In this document: piece after piece, positions 13,625 through 24,325 of the stretch | Layout of the letters: each line of letters begins with the position of its first letter | Position numbering within the stretch: the stretch's first letter is position 1 | Source: Saccharopolyspora shandongensis | GTDB lineage: Bacteria; Actinomycetota; Actinomycetes; Mycobacteriales; Pseudonocardiaceae | Assembly: GCF_900106995.1 (NCBI RefSeq) | Contig: NZ_FNOK01000075.1 | Location: 1 to 41,011 of the forward strand | Length of the DNA stretch: 41,011 nt | Direction of reading: 5' to 3' | Made by a program: the position numbers and the translations under genes | The notes under the pieces: model-generated | Seen by the model: the letters and a program-made list of their open reading frames with translations, nothing else | What the model was told of the DNA's origin: nothing | Database searches by the model: none

Positions 13625-14338
13625 TCACGAACGGCCGTCGGGGCTGGTGTTCTGCTCCGTCTCGAGGAAATCGGAAACGGTCTCGATGAACGCTTCCGGT
13701 GCCGCGTCGTGGACCAGGTGTCCGACCGGGATGGTGACAGTGCGGCCGCCGGGGATCATGCGGGTGAGTTCCGCGACGCCGTCCTGGGGCACGTGGCTGC
13801 TGGGCCCACCGGCCACCACCAGGGTATCGGCGGTGATCCCGCCGATACCCGCCAGCCAGGTGGCCGGAGGCGTATCGATCTGGCGCCTGACCGCGAGGAC
13901 CATGTCCCAGTCGAAGGTCAGGTCTCCGTCCGGCCTGACCGGAGCAACGGCCCGCCGCGGCCGCGGGGCCGCGATGTCCTCCAGGACGAGCCGTGTCACC
14001 CGCTGGGGCTGCTCGGATGCGAGCAGGTAGGCCACGATGCCGCCCATCGAGTGCCCGACCAGGTCCACCCGGTCAAGCCCCAACACGTCCAGGAACCGGA
14101 GGACGTCGTCCCGCATGAGTTCGAGGGAGTACTCCCCTGGCCAGTCGCTTCGCCCGTGCCCGCGGAGATCCAGGGCATGGACCCGTCGGCCTCGGGCGAG
14201 GACGGGCGCCACCGTGCTCCAGTCCTCGCAGTTCTCACCCAGTGCGTGCAGCAGGACGATCGCCGGAGCGTCCGGCAAGCCGTACACCTGGTAGGCGAGC
14301 CGAATCCCTCCAACGTCAACGAAACGATGACGCGACAT
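13625..14338 (-). CDS. Alpha/beta hydrolase
   Basis: The 237 residues match a normal single-domain alpha/beta hydrolase. Visible: IVLLHALGENCEDW (oxyanion loop), LDLRGHGRSDWPG, the nucleophile elbow LVGHSMGGIVAYLLA (Ser in GHSMGG), a late acidic region around ADTLVVAGGPSSHVP and the catalytic His in VGHLVHDAAPEAF. No signal peptide, so cytoplasmic. The closest-looking relatives are the 3-oxoadipate enol-lactonase/peroxidase-like hydrolases; the substrate cannot be deduced. It stands alone, with no operon partner. Confidence 0.88.
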   Translation of the reverse strand: MSRHRFVDVGGIRLAYQVYGLPDAPAIVLLHALGENCEDWSTVAPVLARGRRVHALDLRGHGRSDWPGEYSLELMRDDVLRFLDVLGLDRVDLVGHSMGGIVAYLLASEQPQRVTRLVLEDIAAPRPRRAVAPVRPDGDLTFDWDMVLAVRRQIDTPPATWLAGIGGITADTLVVAGGPSSHVPQDGVAELTRMIPGGRTVTIPVGHLVHDAAPEAFIETVSDFLETEQNTSPDGRS

Positions 14339-14846
14339 GATCCAAGACTAATCGGGTGTGCAATCACGTACTCGTCACCAGATCCTCGCCGAACCGCCAA
14401 AGCGCTCACAGCCGGAAACCGTTGACTGTCCGGAAAGGACCATAACCAGGATCATGCACGCCTTCCGTTCCAGTGGATGGTGTCCGGGGGCTCGTGGTAC
14501 CTGCGCAGGTGTTGTTGTTCCGTTCGGCCTTGTAGCGGGAACCTGAAACTCGATCCGTCCGGCCACTTCACCGTTCGCTTGCGGAAGCTGATCTCCGGGA
14601 CCTTCCAGACGATCCGCGGCGGGGGCGCGTCGGCCGGTTCGACGTCGGGGTGACGGCATCCTCGCACCTCGATCCGCCGGCTCCCGCAACACGATCACGC
14701 GACAATCTGGCCGTCGTGGGCTGCTCGGACAGGTGACGATGTTGGAGTATTGGGTGAATGCGTCTCCTTCTCGTTGTCGCCGCCCCCGGGGATCAGTTGA
14801 CTCCGCCGTGTTCCGGAACATTCCCCCTGGATTGAGGAGTTTTGTC
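14339..14846. other. Intergenic region with a possible short gene
   Basis: Apart from the weak minus-strand frame 14452-14667 nothing is recognised. Immediately before the next gene GAGGAG (14834-14839) is its SD. Confidence 0.3.
14452..14667 (-). CDS. Doubtful small protein
   Basis: A 71-codon frame from GTG; the second half (EISFRKRTVKWPDGSSFRFP ... RRYHEPPDTIHWNGRRA) looks like a natural basic protein, but the start is weak and no family is recognised. It may be a remnant. Confidence 0.2.
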   Translation of the reverse strand: MRGCRHPDVEPADAPPPRIVWKVPEISFRKRTVKWPDGSSFRFPLQGRTEQQHLRRYHEPPDTIHWNGRRA

Positions 14847-15269
14847 GTGCGTGCTCTGCATCGCGGGTTGATCCGTGTCGTCGTCGGCTTGGCCGCCGCT
14901 GCGCCGATGGCTGCGGGCGTTTCCGCTCAGGCGACGGTGAAGCTCGATGACCCCGGCGCCCTGCTCGAGCCTTGCTACCAGTCGGTCACGGTCAGCAACG
15001 ATGGCGCGTTCGCCGTCGCGTTCACCGTTCGCGCCGAGAACAGCGATCCGTTCTCGACCGAATGGACGACCTACTTCGGCCGGTCGGAAGCGAGGACTCT
15101 CGACGTCGGCGACGTGGGGGTCGGCGAGCACACCCCGGTCCACGTCGAGGCGGTCGCCGCGTTCGGGAACCCGTTCAAGAGCAGGGACTTCTCCTTCTGC
15201 CACAACGGCCACACCAAGCTCATCGAAGCCAAGGGCACCGCTGCTGACCCGTGGTTCGAGGAACGCTGA
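14847..15269 (+). CDS. Secreted protein, two cysteines
   Basis: Starts at GTG 14847 with GAGGAG seven bases upstream; the open frame upstream is not used. MRALHRGLIRVVVGLAAAAP...GVSAQA is a Sec signal peptide. The mature part (~115 residues) is beta-rich (CYQSVTVSNDGAFAVAFTVR, FSTEWTTYFGRSEARTLDVG, VHVEAVAAFGNPFKSRDF), with cysteines in EPCYQS and FSFCHNG that may bridge. It looks like a small extracellular beta-sandwich. Function unknown. Confidence 0.6.
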   Translation: MRALHRGLIRVVVGLAAAAPMAAGVSAQATVKLDDPGALLEPCYQSVTVSNDGAFAVAFTVRAENSDPFSTEWTTYFGRSEARTLDVGDVGVGEHTPVHVEAVAAFGNPFKSRDFSFCHNGHTKLIEAKGTAADPWFEER

Positions 15270-15322
15270 CGCACCGCGTTCGCCTTGCTCGGCCCGGCGT
15301 CGCGTGTGGCACGATTCCGCAG

Positions 15323-15766
15323 GTGACCAGCAGACCATCCGAGGCCCAGCGCTTGAGCGACCTCGCCCGGCTGCGCCGCGTTCGCGACCGTATCGACCGG
15401 GAGTATGCCCAGCCGCTGGACGTGGAGGCGCTCGCCCGCGACGCGCACATGTCCGCCGGGCACCTCAGCCGCCAGTTCCGGCTCGCCTACGGAGAGTCGC
15501 CCTACGGCTACCTGATGACGCGGCGCATCGAGCGCGCCATGGCGCTGCTGCGGCGGGGCGATCTCACCGTCACCGAGGTCTGCTTCGCGGTCGGCTGCTC
15601 CTCGCTGGGCACCTTCAGCACCCGCTTCACCGAGCTGGTCGGCATGCCGCCCAGCGCCTACCGGACCCAGGCGGCGCTCGCCACCGCCGGGATGCCGTCG
15701 TGCGTGGCGAAGCAGGTGACCAGACCGATCAGGAATCGAGAAGCGCCGTCATCTGGCCGCACATAG
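15323..15766 (+). CDS. AraC-family transcriptional regulator
   Basis: The protein is 147 residues, essentially only the double-HTH DNA-binding domain: LDVEALARDAHMSAGHLSRQ (first HTH), then LTVTEVCFAVGCSSLGTFST (second HTH) and the conserved FTELVGMPPSAYR. It lacks a sensor domain, like the SoxS/MarA type. It is ten bases before a VOC gene and upstream of a UvrA-like ATPase; this AraC-VOC-UvrA-like order is a recurrent actinobacterial arrangement, so it probably activates that operon. The GTG start has a poor SD; an upstream frame reaches 15251. Confidence 0.85.
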   Translation: MTSRPSEAQRLSDLARLRRVRDRIDREYAQPLDVEALARDAHMSAGHLSRQFRLAYGESPYGYLMTRRIERAMALLRRGDLTVTEVCFAVGCSSLGTFSTRFTELVGMPPSAYRTQAALATAGMPSCVAKQVTRPIRNREAPSSGRT

Positions 15767-15776
15767 CCTGACCGGC

Positions 15777-16187
15777 ATGGACATCAGCATTCACTCGACA
15801 TTCCTCCCGCACGAGGACCCGAACGCCTCGCTGGCCTTCTACCGCGACACCCTCGGCTTCGAGGTCCGCAACGACGTCGAATACGGCGGGATGCACTGGA
15901 TCACCGTCGGTCCGCCCGGCCAGCCCGGCACCTCCGTCGTCCTGTTCCCGCCGGCCGCCAGCCCCGGCATCACCGACGACGAGCGCCGCACCATCTCCGA
16001 GATGATGGCCAAGGGCACCTACGGGATCATCGTGCTGGCCACCAAGGACCTCGACGGGACCTTCGAGCGGCTGCAGGCCGGCGACGCCGAGGTCGTCCAG
16101 GAGCCGACCGAGCAGCCGTACGGCGTCCGCGACTGCGCCTTCCGCGACCCCGCCGGCAACATGGTCCGCATCCAGCAACAGCGCTGA
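15777..16187 (+). CDS. VOC-family (glyoxalase/bleomycin-resistance fold) protein
   Basis: This 136-residue protein has two beta-alpha-beta-beta-beta modules. SIHSTFLPHEDPNASLAFYRD is the first module start and LGFEVRNDVEYGGMHWITV its strand region; the second module ends with YGVRDCAFRDPAGNMVRIQQ, the classic VOC ending with the metal-ligand region. The family includes small-molecule binding, dioxygenase and isomerase members; no reaction can be assigned. It lies in the same operon as the AraC regulator and before the UvrA-like gene, hinting at a role in handling a toxic compound. Confidence 0.88.
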   Translation: MDISIHSTFLPHEDPNASLAFYRDTLGFEVRNDVEYGGMHWITVGPPGQPGTSVVLFPPAASPGITDDERRTISEMMAKGTYGIIVLATKDLDGTFERLQAGDAEVVQEPTEQPYGVRDCAFRDPAGNMVRIQQQR

Positions 16188-16441
16188 CCCTCCGGCCATG
16201 ACCTGCGCGGACGGTACCGTGGAGGAGCCCGCGCGCGGCGCCGGCGGCGACCTCTCGGTGGCCACCGGCGCCGCGCCGCCCGGGCTGACGATGCCGGCAC
16301 CGGATCTCGCGCCGCGCCACCCCGAACGACACCCCAGGCCAGACCGCACCCGCTTCCGGACCGCTCGACGCTGATCGGATCGAGCCAGGCGACGCCGAGG
16401 GAGACCGCGAACGCGGCCCCCGCCCGACAGATGGAGACACG

Positions 16442-18819
<2,378 letters not shown>

Positions 18820-18835
<16 letters not shown>

Positions 18836-20073
18836 CCGTCCTCAAAGGACTTCCCCGGCCCGCGCCCGGGCCGGGAAGTCCTTTCGTCGACGGCGCGCCA
18901 CGCCGAGAACAGCAGCGGGCACAGGGACATCGTCGCGGACGCGGCGGTGAACACCGCGATGCTGGGCATCAGTCCGATGTGGTCGCTGAGAAGTCCCGCG
19001 GCGAGCGTTCCGGCGGGCATTCCCAGCAGCGCTGCTGCTGATATCGCGCCGAAAACGCGTGCGCGGTACTGCGGCGGCGTTCGTTCCGCCTTGACCGCGC
19101 CGATGATCGGGTTCAGCGGCCCGAACGCGAGCATGATGACGCCGCTGACGGCGACGAGTACCGCGAGATCCGGTTGCAGCAGGAAGATCCCGGAACGCGG
19201 CCCGAGCACCAGCAGATAGCAGACCACCAGAACGGGCCAGCGCCGCCAACGCAGTCCGATCCAGGCGAACAGGACCGTGCTCAACACCATCGCCGCGCCG
19301 GACGCTCCGGAGATGAGCCCGACCCCGAGCGACGAGTGCAGGACCACCTGGCCGTAGACGGGCACGAGAACGGAGAAGAAGCCGCTGTTCAGCCCGTTGG
19401 TCACCGCAACCATGCAGAGGATCGCGAACAGGGTGCGGTCGTTGCGCAGGAAGCGGAATCCCTCGCCGAGTTGCCGCAGGTAACCGCCGCCGCCGGCGGT
19501 GTCGATCGCTGCTTCGTCGAGCGTCAAGCCAGTGATGACGGCGGCGAGCACGAAGCTCGCCGCGTCGACGACGAGCGCCGCCGGGGCGCCGAGCATCGCG
19601 ATGACCGCGCCCGCGATCGGAGCACCGAGCGCTCGCGCGCCCTGGTTCGGTGCGTCGTAGGCGCCGCTGACGCGTTCCACCGCGATACCGGTGCGAAGGG
19701 CGATGTCCGGGATCAGCACCTGCCGTGCGGCATCACCAGGCGCCCGGGACAGTCCCAGCAGCAGGCCCAGTGCTCCGAGCAACCACAGCGGCAGCGCGTC
19801 GTAGTGGTGGAGCACCGGAATGCCGAGCACCACGACCGCCGCGGCAAGATCGAACAGGACGGCCGCTCTGCGGGGGCGCAGCCGGTCGATCCACGGCCCG
19901 CCGAACGCCGAACCCAGCAGCAGACCGACGACCTCGGCCATCACGACCAGCCCGGTGTCCACGCCGCGACCCGTCGACTCCAGCACGAACCAGGGGATCG
20001 CGAGCATGGTCATTCCGGTGCCGACGCTGGAGATCGCCGTCGCGGTGATGAGCCCGGCGAGCGGGTGCCTCAT
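18820..20073 (-). CDS. MFS transporter
   Basis: The protein has 417 residues with about twelve hydrophobic segments. MRHPLAGLITATAISSVGTG starts TM1; FGGPWIDRLRPRRAAVL is the MFS loop 2-3 motif; APNQGARALGAPIAGAVIAM lies in the middle; VFGAISAAALLGMPAGTLAA near the end is typical of MFS_3-type (macrolide-efflux-like) exporters. The ATG overlaps the regulator's stop (ATGA), so the two are one operon, and drug export controlled by the ArsR-like protein is likely. The last 5 codons overlap the convergent UvrA-like gene and a terminator lies inside the coding end. Confidence 0.88.
18844..18884. terminator. Bidirectional terminator between convergent genes
   Basis: AAAGGACTTCCCCGGCCCG pairs with CGGGCCGGGAAGTCCTTT with one bulged C and a CGCC loop. 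It serves the UvrA-like gene on the plus strand and lies within the last codons of the MFS gene on the minus strand. AAA at one end and TTT at the other give short T-tracts both ways. Confidence 0.8.
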
Positions 20074-20672
20074 AAGACGTCGGTGGCGTCGGTGGCGCGC
20101 TCCTGGCGGCGCAGCGGGAGTGCGTGCCAGTGGGTGACCACCTCGACATCGCCCGGTTCCGGTTCGCGCCAGTACTCCTCGACCACAGCCTGGATGCGCC
20201 GGTTGAGCTCCGAGAGTTCCCGGGCGGACAGGGACAAGCGGTAGTCGGACAGCTCCGCGGCGCCGCGCCATTCCTTCGACCAGTCCTGCATCGTGGCGAG
20301 GTACGTGCCGGCCTGGTCGTGGTGGACGGCGTTGATCGCGTGCAGGTACGACGCCAGCGATCCGGTGAGCTCGGGGTCCTCCGAGAGTTCTCCCGGGTCG
20401 AACTGGGTGCGGTCCTGGGCCGCGGTCCACCAGCGTTCTCGCCGGTTCCCGCGCTGGGTGTCCTCGGCCACGAGCCCGGCCTCGGCCAGCTGGCGCAGAT
20501 GCCAACTGGTGTTGGCGGAGTTCTCGCCGAAGCGCTTGCCCAGTGCCGTCGCGGTGGCCGGCCCATCCAGCCGCAGGGCTCCCAGCAACCGGACCCGCAA
20601 CGGATGCGCGAGCGCGCGCAGCCGTTTCGCGTCGAGGGTGACCATCCGCAGGTCTCGTCCGTAGTCCGCCAT
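20070..20672 (-). CDS. ArsR/SmtB-like winged-helix regulator
   Basis: This 200-residue protein begins MADYGRDLRMVTLDAKRLRA. The helix-turn-helix is ALAHPLRVRLLGALRLDGPA then ENSANTSWHLRQLAEAGLVA, the usual ArsR pattern with recognition helix in TSWHLRQL. The C-terminal half (ELTGSLASYLHAINAVHHDQ ... SARELSELNRRIQAVVEEYW) is a helical dimer/ligand domain. It is the first gene in an operon with the MFS exporter and probably represses it from the palindrome at 20687-20722. No metal-binding Cys cluster is seen, so the ligand is likely organic. Confidence 0.85.
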   Translation of the reverse strand: MADYGRDLRMVTLDAKRLRALAHPLRVRLLGALRLDGPATATALGKRFGENSANTSWHLRQLAEAGLVAEDTQRGNRRERWWTAAQDRTQFDPGELSEDPELTGSLASYLHAINAVHHDQAGTYLATMQDWSKEWRGAAELSDYRLSLSARELSELNRRIQAVVEEYWREPEPGDVEVVTHWHALPLRRQERATDATDVL

Positions 20673-20686
20673 GCCGCCAACGTACG

Positions 20687-20722
20687 ATTGCAAAGAACCA
20701 TTTGCAAACATTTCTTTGCGAT
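20687..20722 (-). promoter_or_regulatory. Operator of the ArsR-like/MFS operon
   Basis: ATTGCAAAGAA and TTCTTTGCGAT are inverted arms (one mismatch) separated by 14 bases containing a further TTTGCAAA. It starts 15 bases before the regulator's ATG and would cover its promoter. Confidence 0.6.
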
Positions 20723-21061
20723 GGCCGGCGAGGCATCGACGTCATGACCGCGATCCGCCAAGCCAACACCGCCAACCCCACCCAAAGTCCACAGTGGATC
20801 CACCACGTCCGCGTAGGGCTACTCCGGCGGCGAGGAGTTGGGGCGCCGGAGTAGCGCGGAGGGCCAGGAGTGGGTGAACATCACCGTGCGCACCACGCTG
20901 CCGCGTCCGTCGCCGGCGGGGATCGTCGAACACGACGGGGCCAAGATGAGGCGGATGACGCGCGGAGCCTCTCCTCCTGCAAGGAATCCCTACATGTTCG
21001 GTGCACCGTTGCGGCCCCGGAACCGGGTGAATGTAATTTCGGCCGTGCAAGAAACCGGCTA
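20723..21061. other. Intergenic region with an inverted repeat
   Basis: A perfect 11-bp inverted repeat CTACTCCGGCG / CGCCGGAGTAG (20819-20829, 20844-20854) can form a stem-loop. A 63-codon frame from GTG 20874 to 21062 is open but has a poor SD position and no recognisable features, so I do not call it a gene. Confidence 0.35.
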
Positions 21062-21081
21062 GGCCCTTTTGGCCTTTTTTG
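21062..21081 (+). terminator. Short hairpin with T-run before the secreted protein gene
   Basis: AGGCC-CTTTT-GGCCT followed by TTTTTG lies 15 bases before the ATG; the SD AGGAGAG (21084-21090) comes right after. It could be the end of upstream transcription or an attenuator. Confidence 0.45.
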
Positions 21082-21096
21082 TCAGGAGAGTTGCAT

Positions 21097-21342
21097 ATGA
21101 AGATGCGGCGTTCCCTTTTCGCTGCTGGTCTGACCCTCGGCGCCGCCGTGGTTGCCATGCCGCTGACCATCGGCGCCGCTTCCGCGTCCGGCTGGGAGAC
21201 CGTCGGCGGCGGACCCGCGGTGTATTCCTCGATGGACCAGTGCAATGAGGAGGCAGCGCAGCTCAAGGCCGACGGCACCTACAAGGACGCCAGGTGCTAC
21301 ATCGGCGACAGGGGCTGGATCTTCCTCGAGGTGCTGAGCTGA
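21097..21342 (+). CDS. Small secreted protein, two cysteines
   Basis: This 81-residue protein starts at ATG behind AGGAGAG. MKMRRSLFAAGLTLGAAVVA...GAASA is a clear signal peptide. The mature ~50 residues (WETVGGGPAVYSSMDQCNEE, YKDARCYIGDRGWIFLEVLS) have one probable Cys-Cys bridge. Small secreted proteins with 'C..... C' and a final hydrophobic strand are common in actinomycetes but have no known function. A strong terminator lies about 95 bases after the stop. Confidence 0.65.
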   Translation: MKMRRSLFAAGLTLGAAVVAMPLTIGAASASGWETVGGGPAVYSSMDQCNEEAAQLKADGTYKDARCYIGDRGWIFLEVLS

Positions 21343-21436
21343 CCCCCAGCGCGCATTGGTGGCAGGGGCGAAGCTATTACCCCGCAAGACCCCCGTCACG
21401 AACCCGATAGTCCTCGGACCCGCGTCCCGGACGTCC

Positions 21437-21468
21437 TGCTGCCCCGGTGTGCTGACACCGGGGCAGCA
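21437..21468 (+). terminator. Strong stem-loop terminator
   Basis: TGCTGCCCCGGTGT and ACACCGGGGCAGCA make a perfect 14-bp stem with loop GCTG, then TT. Confidence 0.8.
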
Positions 21469-21833
21469 TTGTGTCCGCCGTGCGTACGGGCGGTGGTGCG
21501 GTCACGACCGCAAGCGCGCGGAGGCGTACCAGGTATTCCGGCTAGCGCTGAGCCGCACGGTCGGCTAGGCCGGAATCAGCTGGAGGAACGCGCCATTTAC
21601 TGACGAATCCGGCAAGAAGACGGCCGAGAAAATGGACAGCGAGCACAAGAGCATCAAGAAAGAATTTTAAGACGCAGTCGAGAAAGGCCAGCCTTGGGGC
21701 GCCCAACGATCAGCCAAGCCGACTGATCACGCCCTTGCCGACCATCCGGATGCACGTCCGGCGTCATTTGTGTCCATTGTGGTCCGCGTGGCGCTCAGAA
21801 CACCCTGCACGGGAAGCAGGTTCGCAGCCGTGC
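21469..21833. other. Intergenic, possible gene remnant
   Basis: No complete gene. A short lysine/glutamate-rich reading (FTDESGKKTAEKMDSEHKSI, then KKEF and TAA at 21668-21670) stands out in base composition and may be the tail of a lost small gene. Confidence 0.3.
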
Positions 21834-22046
21834 CTAGCTGTTGTCGGGTACCCAGCGGAGCACGTCGCCGGGTTGGCATTCGAGCGTTCGGCAGATCGCG
21901 TCGAGCGTTGTGAACCGGACCGCCTTCGCCCGGCCGTTCTTCAGCACCGCGATGTTGGCGGGCGTGATGCCGACGGCCGCCGCGAATTCGCCGACCGACA
22001 TGCCGCGCTTGGCGAGCTGGACGTCGAGGTCGACGATGATCGCCAT
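21834..22046 (-). CDS. Small Cro/CI-type XRE regulator
   Basis: This 70-residue, single-domain HTH protein contains LAKRGMSVGEFAAAVGITPA, NIAVLKNGRAKAVRFTTLDA, then CRTLECQPGDVLRW. This is the YozG-like short XRE family. It overlaps the DUF2975 gene by ATGA, and DUF2975-XRE pairs are common. It probably represses its own operon through the TATCGATCGATA site upstream of the first gene. Confidence 0.88.
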   Translation of the reverse strand: MAIIVDLDVQLAKRGMSVGEFAAAVGITPANIAVLKNGRAKAVRFTTLDAICRTLECQPGDVLRWVPDNS

Positions 22047-22543
22047 CAGATCACCTCGGCGATCTCTGCCTGCAGGTCCGTCGCCTTGCGCAAGAGGCTC
22101 CGCATGACGACGACGAGCATCGCGAACAACGTCCCCACGCCGACGCACGCGACCGCGGCGGCCAATGCGCTGACGACGTCCATGCCATCGCCGGGAGACG
22201 GGATGCCGGCCACGGACAGGTGCCCGGCGGTCCCGATCGCCAGCAGCGTCGCCACCACCGAGGCCCCGATGATGATGTCCACCCACCGGAAGGCTCGCGG
22301 CGTGAAGATCGCGTCGCGCCGGACCATGGACAGCAGCATCCACACCGCGACGAGCACCGCCTGGACGCAGGCGACACCGATGATCGTCACCGCCACGTAG
22401 GGCGCGGCGAACGGCGCGTACGGCGGGAAGCTGTCGACCTCGTCGGCCGCCGCCGTTGGGATGACCACGATCTGACCGAAGAGGCCGAGCAGCACGGCCG
22501 CGACGATGCCGACCCGGAGCAGCACTATGACGATGCGGTTCAT
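22046..22543 (-). CDS. DUF2975 membrane protein
   Basis: This 165-residue protein has four hydrophobic segments: RIVIVLLRVGIVAAVLLGLF, PYVAVTIIGVACVQAVLVAV, WVDIIIGASVVATLLAIGTA and LAAAVACVGVGTLFAMLVVV. It carries the DUF2975 loop MVRRDAIFTPRAFRWVDIII. The C-terminus is LLRKATDLQAEIAEVI. Function of the family is unknown; the constant pairing with a short XRE regulator suggests a membrane protein that influences that regulator. No SD is visible before its ATG and an operator-like palindrome ends 20 bases upstream, so the mRNA may be leaderless. Confidence 0.85.
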   Translation of the reverse strand: MNRIVIVLLRVGIVAAVLLGLFGQIVVIPTAAADEVDSFPPYAPFAAPYVAVTIIGVACVQAVLVAVWMLLSMVRRDAIFTPRAFRWVDIIIGASVVATLLAIGTAGHLSVAGIPSPGDGMDVVSALAAAVACVGVGTLFAMLVVVMRSLLRKATDLQAEIAEVI

Positions 22544-22570
22544 ATATCGATTATCGATCGATACCTATCG
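22544..22570 (-). promoter_or_regulatory. Operator/promoter of the DUF2975-XRE operon
   Basis: TATCGATCGATA (22552-22563) is a perfect 12-bp palindrome, flanked by further TATCGA words on both sides (TATATCGA and CTATCGAA). It lies directly against the ATG. Confidence 0.55.
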
Positions 22571-22621
22571 AAAGTCAATCGGTGCCATTCCCGGGCGGCC
22601 TGGCGCTCCGGCCGAAAACGA

Positions 22622-22677
22622 CCGGGGCCGTGAATGCTTCGGTCCGCCACAGCAGCCCAAAGCGCTCACGACCCCGG
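22622..22677 (-). terminator. Long stem-loop behind the DUF3100 gene
   Basis: CCGGGGCCGTGA and TCACGACCCCGG pair with one mismatch, 25 bases beyond the DUF3100 stop. The loop of 32 bases is long for an intrinsic terminator. Confidence 0.4.
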
Positions 22678-22701
22678 AGTCGACGTGCTCCGCCTTCGCC
22701 G

Positions 22702-24048
22702 TCAGAGGTGGAGGACCGTCTGGCCCAGCGCCGCCGCCGCGAGGAACGAGGACGAGTAGGTCAGCAGCGCGACCAGGACGACCTTCCAGCTCAGCTGGCG
22801 CAGCGCCTGGATGTCCCGGCCCAGCGTCAGGCCGATCAGGGCCAGGCCCGGGAGACCGATCAGCATCACCTTCATGTTCTCCATCAGGTCCGCCACCAGC
22901 GGGCCGGTCGGGAGGAAGTTCGCCGACAGCAGCGTGCCGATGCCGAGCACGAAGACGCTGGCCGGAACCATGGGCACCAGCTTCCCCAGGCGGACGCACA
23001 CCCACGTGAGGACGAGCAGGACGACGATGCCCACGGCGTCCTTGATCTCGAAGGAACGCGTTCCGATCGCGCTGGCCAGCAACCCGCCCGCACCGACGAC
23101 GACGTAGGACAGCAGCGTCAGGCCCGGGGTGAGCTTGACCTCGGGGTCCTGCACGACCTCAAGCACCTGCTGCTTCTTCTGCTTCTTCGGCTTGGCAGCG
23201 GCGCGGCGCCAATTGCCCTCGTCGTCGCGGCCGAAGACGCGGCTCCAGAAGGCGTAGAGCCGGCGGCACAGCGGCAGCGCCAGGAAGACGCCCGAGTAGA
23301 AGCCGACGATGTTGGTGACCAGGTTGGACAGCGCCGCCAGGGCGGCGATCTCCGCGGCCTGCTCCGGGTAGATCAGCGACAGCGCGCCGACGCCGCCCAG
23401 CATCATCGAGCCCGAGCCCAGGCCGAGCCCCAGGGCGAGCGCGAGCGGGTGGAAGATGCCCAGGCTGCCCATGAAGCCCGAGAGCAGCGAGACGTACAGG
23501 GCGCCGAACACCGATCCGATCAGCCAGACCGAGAACACGCCCCGGTATTCCGGCGACCGGACGCCGAAGCGCTCGATCGCGAACGCCAGGTAGGACTCGC
23601 GGTCGATCGACCAGGTGGCCCCGATTGCCGCGCGCCCGAGGCCCAGCGCCACCGCGACCGGCAGCGCGAGGATGACCGTCCCGAAGATGTGGCCGACCTC
23701 CTGCAGCAGGATGGCCGGGCCCAGGTTCTGGAACTTCGCCAGCGAGGGGCCGATCTCGGTGCCGAGCTTCGCGAGGAACAGCAGGATGCTGATCTCCAGC
23801 ATCACGGTCGCCACCGAGCGCGTGGCGCCGGAGACCGGCCGCCAGCGCTGGACGCCGATGATCGCGCCGATCAGCACCGCCCAGATGATCGGGAACAGCG
23901 CGATCGCCGCCGGTCCGACCTGGAACTTGTACTCGCCGATCAGCACCGCGACCACCGAGATCGCGGCGGACAGCACGATCGCGGTTATCCAGTTCGCGCG
24001 AGTGATCGGCTGCTCCGTCGCGGCCGTCGTGCCGGCGCTGTGGTCCAT
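22702..24048 (-). CDS. DUF3100 membrane transporter-like protein
   Basis: This 448-residue protein has about ten to twelve hydrophobic segments in two halves: WITAIVLSAAISVVAVLIGE, FPIIWAVLIGAIIGVQRWRP, then LEISILLFLAKLGTEIGPSL and ILLQEVGHIFGTVILALPVA. A conserved stretch GLGSGSMMLGGVGALSLIYP is in the middle, then a Lys-rich cytoplasmic loop (AAAKPKKQKKQQ) and a second half ending SWKVVLVALLTYSSSFLAAA. Pattern and length match DUF3100. It is divergent from the amidohydrolase gene across a 277-base region with two palindromes, so it likely imports that enzyme's substrate or exports its product. Confidence 0.72.
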   Translation of the reverse strand: MDHSAGTTAATEQPITRANWITAIVLSAAISVVAVLIGEYKFQVGPAAIALFPIIWAVLIGAIIGVQRWRPVSGATRSVATVMLEISILLFLAKLGTEIGPSLAKFQNLGPAILLQEVGHIFGTVILALPVAVALGLGRAAIGATWSIDRESYLAFAIERFGVRSPEYRGVFSVWLIGSVFGALYVSLLSGFMGSLGIFHPLALALGLGLGSGSMMLGGVGALSLIYPEQAAEIAALAALSNLVTNIVGFYSGVFLALPLCRRLYAFWSRVFGRDDEGNWRRAAAKPKKQKKQQVLEVVQDPEVKLTPGLTLLSYVVVGAGGLLASAIGTRSFEIKDAVGIVVLLVLTWVCVRLGKLVPMVPASVFVLGIGTLLSANFLPTGPLVADLMENMKVMLIGLPGLALIGLTLGRDIQALRQLSWKVVLVALLTYSSSFLAAAALGQTVLHL

Positions 24049-24095
24049 GGCTACCTCCGGGGCACGGTCCGTGAATTGGACCGGTCGGGCCTAGC

Positions 24096-24105
24096 TGGTA
24101 TACCG
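24096..24105. promoter_or_regulatory. GntR/FadR-type operator upstream of DUF3100 gene
   Basis: TGGTATACCG, nearly the FCD-GntR consensus TGGT-N(2)-ACCA, 48 bases before the DUF3100 start. The match to TGGTATGCCA at 24262-24271 suggests a common regulator. Confidence 0.5.
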
Positions 24106-24258
24106 ACGGGAGAGTAGAGAGCCGTCCCCGGAATGGCCAGATCGGACGGACGAAGAGTTACCTCGACTTAATATTGACCGATCTAGCTAGGCATTCCCCG
24201 CCACGGAGCGCCCCGTGGGCGCCCCTTACGGCCAGCTTCACCAAAATGACCATCCGAG

Positions 24259-24272
24259 TTTGGTATGCCAAA
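24259..24272. promoter_or_regulatory. GntR/FadR-type operator upstream of the amidohydrolase
   Basis: TTTGGTATGCCAAA, inverted arms TTTGG and CCAAA, 53 bases before the amidohydrolase ATG. Likely a target of the GntR regulator encoded downstream at 25951. Confidence 0.5.
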
Positions 24273-24325
24273 TGCTAATGTCGAGGAGCTTCCAGGCCAC
24301 CGAGAACCGAGCCCGAGGAGATTCC

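Noticed and set aside
20874..21062. 63-codon plus-strand frame before the small secreted protein
   Set aside because: SD spacing of 3 bases, no signal peptide or recognisable motif.
24066..24084. CGGTCC...GGACCG inverted repeat as a riboswitch or operator for DUF3100
   Set aside because: Short arms common in such GC-rich DNA; no supporting second copy.
22582..24117. 511-codon plus-strand frame opposite the DUF3100 gene
   Set aside because: Arg/Gln/Asp-rich shadow frame with no motif; the minus strand encodes an obvious membrane protein.
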